From: Hemicentrotus pulcherrimus
Lineage: Eukaryota > Echinodermata > Echinoidea > Camarodonta > Strongylocentrotidae
Assembly (NCBI GenBank): GCA_003118195.1
Contig: BEXV01000245.1
Location: forward strand, 214,616-278,615
DNA: 64,000 bases
Reading direction: 5' to 3'
The translations under genes and the position numbers were made by a program. The notes under the pieces were generated by a model. It was not told the origin of the DNA and ran no database searches. It saw only the letters and a program-made list of their open reading frames with translations. Each line of letters begins with the position of its first letter. Position 1 is the stretch's first letter. Of this stretch, positions 25,801 through 36,774 are shown in pieces.

Positions 25801-25919
25801 AAAAATTACATCTGATAAGGAGGCCCACAAAAAAAACCCTGATGATTTTTAAGCATAATCTAATGAAGAAAAACTGAGAGAATTCTAGGGAATATTAAAG
25901 AAAAAGGGGACTTTAAGTC

Positions 25920-26545
25920 ACTTTGAATTAGGGGTTCATGTTATGGAGAAAGGAAAAGTAGAAGGGAAATGGACAGTTATTACAAAAAAAAAAAGGTGCA
26001 TGATTGTGTCAAAGTAAAAAGCGCAAATATCAGAGGTGAAAATAGGACACTTGTGAAAATGGAAATGGGACATCTGTGAAAGGAAAAGGGCACCTATCAG
26101 ATTTTGATAGGAGCATTTATCAGATGTAAAAAGGGACATTTTGAAAAAAAGAAGAAAGGGCTCAAAAAAAGTTAAGGGGTATTTATCCGAAGGAAATATG
26201 GTACTTATTAATAAAGGGAAAGTGTCACGTGTCAAAATAAAAAGGGCCATTATCAGAGATGAAAAGGGTCATTTGAGAGAAAAGAAAAAAGGTTCTTAGA
26301 AAGGGAAAAGTGGCACTTATTCAAAAGGAAAAGGGGCACGAGTAAATAAAAAAAATTCGGGCAAAAATATCAGAGGTGATAGGGGAATTTTTTGCTCCTG
26401 AAATGAGGCACTCACCAGATATGAAAAGGGACCATTATTATAAAGGAAAAGGGTCACCTGTCAGATTTTGATAGTGGCAATTAATGGGGATGAAAAGGGG
26501 GCATTTATGAGAAGGAAAAGGGGGGCACGTATCAAAATAATAATT
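25920..26545. repeat. Diverged G/A-rich minisatellite
   Basis: Short degenerate blocks recur many times: GAAAAGGGGCAC, TATCAGA, AAAGGGACAT, GATGAAAAGGG. The spacing is irregular, roughly 25-50 bp. Strand asymmetry is strong (few C). Minus-strand open frames across it (for example F-S-D-K-C repeats) simply mirror the repeat. It abuts the module at 26560. Confidence 0.7.
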
Positions 26546-26559
26546 TCAGAGACGTTATT

Positions 26560-26742
26560 TTTTCGCCGGCACAGATTGGGGTTAGGTGCGTGTTGAGCCT
26601 ATGGGAAAGTTTAGGGTTAGGGTTAAATCAAGACATCTTTTTAAAAAACCCAATCTGTGCCGCAGAAGAAAATAACGCGCGCGGGAGAGTGAAACTGAAT
26701 TCAGGTAGGGATTAAAAGTCGAGAACAGTACAACGAATCGTC
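26560..26742. mobile_element. Foldback-headed repeat module, copy 2 (start of tandem array)
   Basis: A near-identical copy of 17071-17252. It opens TTTTCGCCGG. The 14-bp inverted repeat CGGCACAGATTGGG and CCCAATCTGTGCCG bounds a loop of about 75 bp containing two or three TTAGGG-like repeats. Next comes GCAGAAGAAAATAACGCGCG and the first unit of the tandem array, up to CGAATCGTC. No coding sequence is visible. The layout (hairpin head plus tandem units) recalls non-autonomous Helitron/Helentron-type elements, but no diagnostic ends were confirmed. Confidence 0.8.
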
Positions 26743-27510
26743 TGCTTTCTCTCATAATTTGAGGAAATGTCAAAGCTTCCGCGCCTCGCGCGGGCAGGGG
26801 AAACTGAATTCAGACAATGGGGGATAAGTGTCGCGAATGGTACAACGAATCGTCTTCTTTCTATAATTCAATGAAACGTCAAAGCCTGCGCAATCCGCGA
26901 GGGTGGGGGAAACTGAATTTAGGAAATGAGGGTAAAGAGTCGTGAACGGTGCAGCGAATTGTCTTCTTTCTATAATAATTAAATGAATAATCAAATGAAA
27001 CGTCAACGCTTCCGTGCTTCGCGTGGGAGGTGGAAAACTGAATTTAGATAGGGATTAAAAGTCGAGAACAGTACAACAAGGCGTCTGCTTTCTCTCATAA
27101 TTTAAGGAAACGGCAAAGCTTCCGCGCTTCGCGCGGACGGGGGAAACTGAATTCAGATAATGAGGGATAAGTGTCGCAAATGGTACAACGAATCGTCTTC
27201 TTTCTATAATTCAATGAAACGTCAAAGCTTCGCGTGGGAGGGGGAAACTGAATTCAGACAACTAGGGTTAAGAGTCGCGAACGGTACAGCGAATCGTCTT
27301 TTTTCTATAATAATTAAATGAAACGTCAAAGCTTCCGCGCTTTGCGCGGGAGATGGAAAACTGAATTCAGACAAGGATCAAGAGTCGAGAACAGTAGAAC
27401 GAATCGTCTGCTTTCCGTAATGATTTAAGGAAATGTCAAAGCTTCCGCGCTTCGCGCGAGAGGGGAAACTGAATTCAGCCGATAAGGGCTTATTAAGAGT
27501 CTATAGGGCC
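26692..27510. repeat. GC-rich tandem array, about 110-bp units with a three-unit higher-order pattern
   Basis: The unit landmark AAACTGAATTCAG recurs at about 26692, 26801, 26910, 27035, 27144, 27245, 27358 and 27466, with spacings of 101-125 bp. Each unit also has ACGAATCGTCT, a TTTCT-ATAAT block, and AAACGTCAAAGCTTCCGCGC before a CG-rich hairpin. Units 1, 4 and 7 share one variant (GATTAAAAGTCGAGAACAGT, CTCATAATTT-AGGAAA). Units 2 and 5 share a second (ATAAGTGTCGC). Units 3 and 6 share a third (GGTACAGCGAA/GGTGCAGCGAA, ATAATAATTAAATGAA). The array is therefore A-B-C-A-B-C-A plus a partial unit, with repeat periods of about 343 and 323 bp. It follows directly from the module at 26560. Confidence 0.92.
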
Positions 27511-29174
27511 CCACTCACAAGCTAAGCTTCTAAAAGGGGTCCTAAAATTAATCATTTTATGATGTAATCAAGTAAACAATATAATTATACTGATTAATGT
27601 ACTATTACCAGTAGAAGATTATGCCATGTTTTGAATAAAATGAACTTGGACTTGACATTGAATTATTATTAACGATTAATACTCAATTAATTTCGAGCAA
27701 AACATTACACAAATCAAACCCAAGACGTTTTAATGGCCTAGTGTGCCACAGTTTCAATAATCCGAACATAATCCGAACTTCATTTTTAAAGGGTTTCGAC
27801 ACTACCTTTGAGTTGACTTCTTAAAAGTCTTTGGAGGTCGTGTTTGGTGGAATTCTTTTTTATACCTGGGTCTAAAGGGGGTTACTTTAAACTCCTTGAA
27901 AAACCACAACGCCGGGCCTGGGCTTAGGTAAACTAATTTTACATTAATTTTGTCTTCCCAACAACTCGACTAAATAGTCACGAAGTTGAAGTCGCAGATG
28001 AGGCTTAATTTAAAGGGCTCTTTTGGACCTGGGGATGTTTCATCAACTACAATTGATTTCGGTCTTAAAACAATCAATTTCAAGACAGAATCAGTATATT
28101 TTAGCTTAAAATCAATGCTTATGAGCTGTTTAATGAGGTCACAAATACTCTAGGGGAATATCCCTTTCGCAATTTCATCATTACTAGCGAGGAACTCTCA
28201 AATTTGTTCAGATAAAAGACTTATTCAAAATCCTCTTTTTGAAAATGTAATAGATTTCTTTTGAGGATAAGTTATTGGAAACGCAACGTAATTTTCCCGT
28301 AGCTTCTTTCAAAAGAAAACACCACCTGATATAAATAATGAGGTAGATTATTTTGTGGATGTTTATATAACATACTCGTGCTGTAGGATGTTCACGACTT
28401 GTTACGATTTGGTGCGACTCGATACGATGCTCTAATTTATATTGGCATACTTTTGGATCTTTCAAAATAAAAGCGGTTAATCTTTCCAGTAAAAGTAATT
28501 ATCACATATTTTCAATCCTTTCGTTAGGTGGTGGGAGGGGAAAGAGGATACTTCTTCGTAACAAAAAACGACCTAAAATCAAATTATTTCCTTTGGGAAA
28601 ACCAGCAAAAAAATAGAAGGTCGAAAGGCGTCTATACAGTTCAACGACGAGGAAGGGAAAAAAAGGGGGAAGAAAGTTTACTCAAACTAAACACGGCGGT
28701 CCCCGACTGAATGTGTTGAAGAGTTTAATTTCCGGAGGGAATTATCTTCAGAAAGCATTACAGATTGGCCTGGTGAAAGAAGACTGGAAGCAGCGAAATC
28801 ATAACCTACTCTTTTCAGTGTCGGATTTGACCTCATTCCAATAAAGACTGCTTGTCTTATTTCCAATACATTTTTAGCTATGGTAGAGTTACAGATTCCT
28901 TTACGTTTTACTTTATATACTGTTGGTCATAATGGTGGGATATTTTTTTTTATACCCCGATTTATGGAAAGATTTTAACAATGGTTTATTCCTACTAGAT
29001 CTAGATAACAGTATACATTCTCAGATTGTATTGAATAATAATTTGCGAGTGTTTGTTTTGCGTGACTGCTAAAGCATGTATATGCTACTGTGCTAGTCTA
29101 CTAGGGGACCTACGTCCTTAAGTCATAACTGACAGTAATGAGCAATAATGCCTCATAAAAGGGTACTAATAAAT

Positions 29175-29275
29175 TATATCGACACGGTTTTGATCCTGGG
29201 GGCTCACAGTAACGAGGCCATTGCTTAGCCACTGAATCATGACTGTACGCAGCGGGGGCTAGGGTACGTCGCCGC
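29175..29275 (-). repeat. tRNA-related SINE fragment
   Basis: On the minus strand, TGGCTAAGCAATGG resembles a Pol III A box. About 35 bases later, GGATCAAAACC contains a perfect B-box consensus (GWTCRANNC). The flanks do not fold as an intact tRNA cloverleaf, so a decayed SINE is more likely than a functional tRNA. Confidence 0.45.
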
Positions 29276-32200
29276 CCCAACAAATTAAAAATTAAAAATA
29301 AAAAAAAATGCAATGAATTATCAATAATTTTTTTTTTCCCGGTCCCCAACATAAAAATTCTTCTGTAGGGCAATGCATTATGGGTCAAGGCATGCCCATA
29401 TAGAGAATTTTTTTATATCTTACCTGTAGGATGGGGAAACGGCAACCCCATTCTATTTTTCTTTCTCCAGCAAATTGTATAAAGGTAACACATCATGCAG
29501 CGCTATGATCATGATCGACAAAACCACCCAACAACTAAACTAGACTTGAACTTAAACATCAAACGGATGGTTAATATATATTGTGTAGTAGTATAGTTAT
29601 ACCATCATAGCATATTTCGATAATGAACGCTGAAACAAAAATATGACTGCTCAGGTAATAAATAAATAAGGTACCCTCGTAGCCCTCATACATGACTTTA
29701 TATGAGCTTTATTACGTTCAAGTGAGACAACAACAAAAATCTGTGAAAAAAAACTGAAACTTCACTTTCAGTGCAAATCAGTCCATGGAAATAAATCACC
29801 TAAAGATCAATCCTGTGGTTTATTTCCCTCATGACATTACCATACCACCGCTCTATATCATCTTAGACTAAGGTTTCTGTTTCGTATCAGTCACAGCAAT
29901 TCCCATCAAGTGCTAGTACACTAACTTAGTAGCTGAAAACTATCAAAATGTTCAAAATATCTGAAAATACAATCTTTTTCTATCTTTTTGCATATGATTT
30001 TTTTTATTTATAACAGATAATCGTCAAATTTAATCTCATCAATTTTTCTCACACTGTACCCTTTGTAAATATACTTTGGGATTATTATTATTACTCTTGA
30101 AGAATGCATTTCCCAAAGGAAAACCTAATTAATGAAAGTTTCAAGAGGAACGGTTCTATCATGTTCGTAACTAACAATATTATTGACACGTTTTTTTAAA
30201 TTATAACGGATATTTTGAAAGAATTGAATTATGGTACTAAAAATGTACAATGTACATTTCATGTTGAAAACTGTTTTAGGGCCTAATTGATCATTGAATA
30301 GTTTGAAATCAGATAATAATTAGTTAAAAACTATTGTTAACAGTAAAAAAAAGTTAATTGATCAATTAAAAGAGACATTTTGAGAAGCTTGGTTTAATTT
30401 CTTTAAAAAATGTCTCTCCATAAATTTTATGGATGAACGCGTCCCGTCTATCCCTAAATCTTATGAATGGAGCAATAAAGCAAAAAGAAGAAAAACCTTC
30501 CCGGCTTTCTGGAAATGCAAACTTGAGAGAACATCGTTTTTAAATATGTTCGGATGAAATATCATTTAACAGTGTTATAATTATTTTATCAATGTGTTTC
30601 GAGCTTTGTGTTTGCACAAAAAAAGTCGAAAACGAACTTCAAACTTTCATATCTCTTGTCCTGTCATTGAAGTTGACTTTGACACTGTAAACCTTGATAA
30701 TTCAATAGGCCCTTTATCTCTGATTCGCCAAAAACGTAACGTGAATCACAATGCTTGAAGTGTGTTGATATTGAAGAAGATTAAACATAGAGTGGATGGT
30801 TGGCAACGAAGTTTACATGTAGCCATTTACGTATTAGACATGAAGATTTTTGAAGATTAGCGTTACTTGCCGTAGGTTACTAGGATGAGGTAGGGTGGAG
30901 CAATGCGCTTTTAAGATCCCCTTTCTGGTAATTTTTGGACATGATACATTTTCACAGTGAATTACTTCATTTGAAGTGTTTTTCTGACATGTAATTTGTT
31001 TCTTCATAGATGTTCTCTGTTTCTAATTTGCTTTCGTAGCGAAAATATATTGGAAACTGCTTATTTTTATGGGATGGCCCAAGAAAGTATTCCGTAGGAG
31101 TCGGACGAAGTATTAATTTTGACATTTTGAGACCTACTTCACTTAAAGAGCCAGGAGCTCCCAGCAGAGGCTGACACCGACGCTATACAAGAATCCGTCA
31201 TCAGTTTATTTTTACTTATGTGTGGTTCACTCAACTGAATTTCTCGAAGCTGAATCCGTCCGTCAATGAATTTATTTTTCATAGCGCGGAAAATATTTCA
31301 TAGCCGATGATAGATGGCGCTGTCTTTACGCGTCTGTGTATGATGCATTGACTGTTGAGAGGGAAAACCCAAAGTTCCTCTCCTGTTCTTCTATTGGACA
31401 TAGCTTGAATTGTTGAACTAGCTTGAACTAGTCGAAACAGATTGTTGCAGTGAGGTTATAAAGACCAAATATAGTAAATTCTCTGCTTAACATCGGTCAT
31501 CTTTTAACCATGATCGACAAGAAATTTTAAAGACATCAAGAAAATGAAGAAGAAAAAAAAAATCATGAGTTGAGATTAGGGCTCTGATATTTGTATTCAT
31601 CAAATTGTATCTTATTTAGGCTATTGACTCAAACAAAGTTATGTCCAATCAACTTTGAACTTTACCCACTATGCGAAAAGCTTCGGAGATCAAAACCAAC
31701 ATTTTGCATTACCACGAATACTTAATAGATATCTCCCTATCCACATTTTGAATTTCACGTATGAATAACTTATAATGCATTGGAAAGAATTAATGATAAT
31801 TGTACTTCGTCCAAACCATAAACTACATAAAAATACCCCGCAAATTCTGGATAAATTTAGATTATACGAATATATGCAGAAAATGTAAAAGAAAACGCCC
31901 TCCTAAATACTTATTTTTCTCAGGATCACACCATATTTGATAAGGAATCAAAATGATCATGCATAATGATGACACCGTATTCCATTTGAAAATCATCCAT
32001 GCCTCCCCTCTTCCGCTTCTCTCCTCTCCGTTTCTTTAAAATCATCCCTCACGCTCTTTAGCTTACCTCTAGTTGGAAACACTTCCGAGGTCACAGATTT
32101 GAAACCGACTTTTCTAAATCTACCAATCGTGGGTGCTATATGATATGTAGGTTAAGCTCTTAGTCTTGAAATATGTCAGTTTTGTCTGCCTGTCTCGTCT

Positions 32201-32612
32201 GATCCATAGTAAATACCCCCTCAAGTTCTTCAAGTCAACTTAAAGGTCACATTTAACTTTTTACTGCAATGACATGAAACACAAATTAGATTGGAGTATT
32301 ATCGATAACTTGCTATAAGTGAAAAATCCAGAGTATTTTAATTTATGTTGATGATGTAAAAAAAGAAATTGTACCTATACATGTAGTACTACAAATACTT
32401 TTTTTTTCCTTTTTCATCTGGGTGTTTAATAACGAACGTACAACAAATGTTTGACAAAAAATGCTCAAAACTTTCCATTTCCCAACGTCAAGAACAACAT
32501 TCATGTACAGTTCTTTAATATTAGAATTGTGTAATGATAAAGAGTTCATCGAGCTTCACCAATCCACCCTCTTTCATCAGCTGCGGATTTTATTTTCATT
32601 AGTACAACTTAA

Positions 32613-32968
32613 TTAAAGTGTGAGTTCTGGTAATGCGATTGCATTGTGAAAGAAAAGGTGTTGAATGGATCAGAAAAAGTTGATCATGTAGCATGTAAGT
32701 ATTGGTGTGCATTAAAAGGTTCTAGAGTCATCAAAATAATAATAAATTTCGCCCAGTCTTGGGACTACACAAATGGTGTCGGGGCTAGCTTACCTTGATT
32801 TTCTTATCTTTCTATGCTCATTTCGCAGCCAGTATACATTTTCTTCCAAAATTGTTTGGCACATGACATTTATTTGTAATCTGGAACATTCAATGTAAGT
32901 TTCGTTTGATGATTCTGTCAGAATTCTTTTTCCTACTTTTTTTTACCAGAACTCAAGTTTATCTTTAA
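32613..32968. mobile_element. TTAA-flanked MITE related to the 16.9-kb element
   Basis: TTAA at both ends, with inverted termini sharing GAGTTCTGGTA. Its left half (AATGCGATTGCATTGTGAAA, then GATCAGAAAA-GTTGATCAT and GGTTCTAGAGTCATCAAAAT) matches the 16.9-kb element. Its right half (TCTATGCTCATT, TTTGTAATCTGGAACAT, GATTCTGTCAGAATT, ACCAGAACTCAA) matches 25127-25312. It is non-coding. Confidence 0.68.
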
Positions 32969-35900
32969 GAATATATAGCGACTCAGTGCCGATCTACATT
33001 TTGAATCGGAAACACGTTTTCACAAGAATTTACCTTATATTTCAGTTAAACGAAATAATGATTGGGTTCCGGCAATGCGTTTTCCTTTAAAAAATCGATT
33101 TATAATACATGTTACGTTCTTTCAAGATTAGTCATATTATCACAAGATATCAAAGTCATTCGAATACCCTTGCTTCTATTGACTTTCTTTTCATCTTTAT
33201 GTTTCTGTTCCCATACACTTTCATGATGACCCCCTCTATAGCATTCCTTTAGATGTATATTGAACTTAATTACATATTCTAACTATACGACTGCGTTTCT
33301 ATAACCCTATCAAATAACGCGAAGGCTTTCCTTGAAATGTAATCATTGTGTTGGTGAGTCGATAAAGGGACACTACCGCAAAGTTCGATCTGCTGCCCTC
33401 TTTCAATTAAATGGAAGGATTCCGTCTTGCTCTGTGGATCAAAGACATTTCGATCTCTGGTGAAAATGGCTTTTCACAGAAAGAGTTGATATTATGAAAT
33501 CAAGTGAAACTTTAAAACAGCACGGAGCTTAATGTAAGAAGCACTATTTATCGGGAAAATTGCACGAGTAATTTTAATTTCAGCTCACCAGAGTTGATTT
33601 TAACCGATGGAAACGATTAAAATAACTTATTTTTTTGTGTCTCATAATCATGGAAGAAAAGTACAACTTATGTGAATGTCGCACTGATTGTGACAAATGA
33701 TAATTGAGTGGGTCTAATAAACTGTTTGAAGAAAACAAATATGATAATAATTTCTCTATTATTAGGAAGCGACCTATTTAAAGACGACGGGGTTCTACAC
33801 TCATGAATTACTTAATATGTTGGAATGACCCTCCTCGAGTTCCCATAATGAATGGTGTATAGGGGTACATCAATTCTTGCCTATTGTTAATGAATAGATG
33901 ATGTTGACTATCTGACCCATCCCGAAACATTGAGCAGTATCAAAGAACGACATCAGACACAAATTAATCAATAGAGTGAGACCAACAGTAACCGATTATC
34001 AGATTAAATGAATTGTTCGGCGGCAGTCTCGTTTGTGTAGCCGGACAATGGATGTAGTGGTATAAGAAAAATGCGCTTCTTCAGACCTTTCTTCTACAAA
34101 CAAAAGGTGTCACTCCAGTCCCCTCATTTATCTTGGTTCTGTGCCGCCTCTGATAGGCTGGGGAGTTGTAAGCCCGGCCCTGGACAGACCGGTCATAAAA
34201 AAATAAGATATAGGTCTGGACATTCAGGTACGTGCTTCTATCTATATACACGTCTTTGGACGAAGAATATCATTCGCCAGCTAGAGTCCGCCCCTCGATT
34301 CCCCCTCCAGCTTCTCCGATACGGACGCCATTTCTTTTCGAGGAGATCAACATTATTCGGTGAGATTTTCCATTCCGGCCAGCCAAGATAAAGAAGTAGG
34401 ACACAGCATGTGATCATTTCTTGTTGTAACTAGAGCATGATTACTCATAAATGTATCACATGAATAAATAATTGATAACGGATCATTGGATTATCAAATT
34501 TCGAGGATTCTTTTTCTTTTCGGCTGCCATCTATTCTCCAGGTGAGCATGGAGTAATCCTTTAGAGGCCATAACTTGTACATGTGTTTCGATTACAGAAT
34601 GAGAGTTATTACTCATGTAATTATTTAATCTCATGCGGTATTTACATTGAATGCATTGAAAAAATTAACACGATCCGAATCCTTGGAAAGCTTTTATCTC
34701 TGTCTGTTATACCTTTTCCAATCAAAGTATTACTGCTTACGCTTTGTCGGATGTCAATGGATGGAATGTTGTATACACGTCAAATATAATAACCACAGCC
34801 CAGTGAAGCACAAGATAATCGTATCTACATGTTCTTAAGGTTTTAATAAAATGTATGTTGGATAGAAAAAGACAGACGTTTATAAACCCGAGTATTCTTA
34901 AGAGATTGGTATGAACTATTTTCTGAAATTCATTACATTGCCATAAGAAAGAATGATGAATCAAATTACAAATAGATGCGTTATCATTGTAGATCGCTTC
35001 TGATTGTCACATTGTATAAAGTTATGCATTTCAAAACGATTGTAAGTCTCACCCTTTGCATTCACTTTTTCCTATCTCCTTCATTATATCTTAGTTCGTA
35101 TATCATTCTTTTTCTTCGTCTTTTTTGTTTGTTTTATCCCTTCAATTTTACTTCATGGCGGATCAGTTCTAAATGCCAACTAATGTTAATTTTACGGATT
35201 TCTAAACGAGCACAAATCTGTGCTTGAATTTAGTTCTATGTCACTTTGTCACTTCATCCATTTCTCTTTCTATCACTTCCTCTTCTTTTTATCCCTTCAC
35301 GTGTACACCCAACTGTTCTCTCATAACATCTCTCCCAACATCTCTCTCCACCCATATCCACACTGTCTCATCCCTCTCTCTTCACACACCCCGCTGTCCA
35401 TGCCAAACATGATCGTGCACATACTCTCATGTGCTAGCCTGCTCACGACAAATATAATAATCTGAGCATCAGTTCCAATCCGAATGCCATCCTGTCACGA
35501 TGTCGATGGATGACGAGGGATGATGTCTTCCCACAGCCTGTCTTCTGAAGGCATCCGTAATGCGATCACGCCCCCGATTACGAACTAATGTCGTCGACAC
35601 GCTAATCGGCAAGAATTTAACATTTTATATCAGACTAAGCCTAAGGAAGGCGTGGTTACCAAGTAGCTAACTACTAGTACACTTGATATCCGAGTCTTTG
35701 ACACGGGTTTCTTAAATGGCATATCTGATTTGACTGCACACGAACGTTTTGATGGAAGTATTTAAATTTTCATTCAAATTTGATTACTGTCAACAGAAGT
35801 CATCGCTGGTCATTCGGAAATTATAGAATTAGAACGCAACATGCTACCATACTACCAAAAATGGTGACGCCTTCAAATCCAAATCAGTTTTTTTTTTCGA

Positions 35901-36468
35901 TTAGTTTTCCCACCTTGTTTCCTTCTGCCGAAATAATTTCAACTCCCATTTTGTACACATGATCATAATAAAAAGTTTACCAATCAAGACAATTTAACAT
36001 TTGTGGCAAAGAATCGAACATTTTGATGAAAGACTGTGACACTTGGTTGTGCAAATGAACCTCTTGCCCCATATGTAATTATTTAATCATACAAAATGGA
36101 TAAATGATATCATTGACTAGACTACGTCATATCACCCTGATACAGATTTGAAAAATTCTCCCCCTTCCGTGTTCACGCCTCTCTGAAACCCTTTAAAAAA
36201 GGGGACCCTTGATAAATATTGTGAAAAGTCAAATCAAAGTTTACCGTAGTACCATTTGGGATTGAGCCGACAATTTTTACATTGGCGCGAAAGATGAACT
36301 GGGCAAACTTTTCTCGCATTGCTGGGATGTTGATTCACCAGGTCTCTTCCCCAGAATACATCATAATAGACCAGCTCAAACACAACATTGTACTATGTTG
36401 ATAAGTGTAAATGTGTGTTTTTGGCATTAGGTGTAATTTAACAAGAAGAAGAAAAAAAGACGGTAAGA

Positions 36469-36480
36469 GATAGAGAGAGG

Positions 36481-36522
<42 letters not shown>

Positions 36523-36600
36523 ATGAGTCGGCTCGCTTGAAAAAAATGGGGTAGAGCGAGAGGGTGAAGTAGAGAGGGGGCAAAGAAGAGAGTTCTGGAG

Positions 36601-36637
<37 letters not shown>

Positions 36638-36640
36638 AGG
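36469..36640. repeat. Long (GA)n microsatellite
   Basis: Two long GA tracts with short interruptions, adjacent to the MITE at 36648. Confidence 0.93.
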
Positions 36641-36647
36641 GACTTCT

Positions 36648-36774
36648 GGGCCCCGTCTTATAAAGAGTTACGATTGATCCAAATCAATCGTCCTCCAATC
36701 AATCGCAAGTTTGCAATCTCCTATCTCTTATGTACACACTTGCGATTGATATCAACTCTTTATAAGAGGAGGCA
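36648..36774. mobile_element. Palindromic MITE with CTTATAAAGAGTT termini
   Basis: GTCTTATAAAGAGTTACGAT at the left is mirrored by ATATCAACTCTTTATAAGAG at the right. CGATTGAT blocks recur inside in both orientations. It immediately follows a long (GA)n tract. Non-coding. Confidence 0.75.

Noticed and set aside
25936..26250. 104-codon minus-strand frame with repeated F-x-S-D-K-C
   Set aside because: The protein repeat is a direct result of the minisatellite; no evidence of coding selection.
25920..27510. CRISPR array
   Set aside because: Repeats are long, adjacent and without unique spacers, and the DNA is animal nuclear sequence.
29175..29275. Functional tRNA gene
   Set aside because: A and B boxes are present, but no paired acceptor stem or clear anticodon arm was seen; a SINE remnant fits better.
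34071..34391. 106-codon open frame in the intergenic region
   Set aside because: No recognisable motif and composition like surrounding non-coding DNA.
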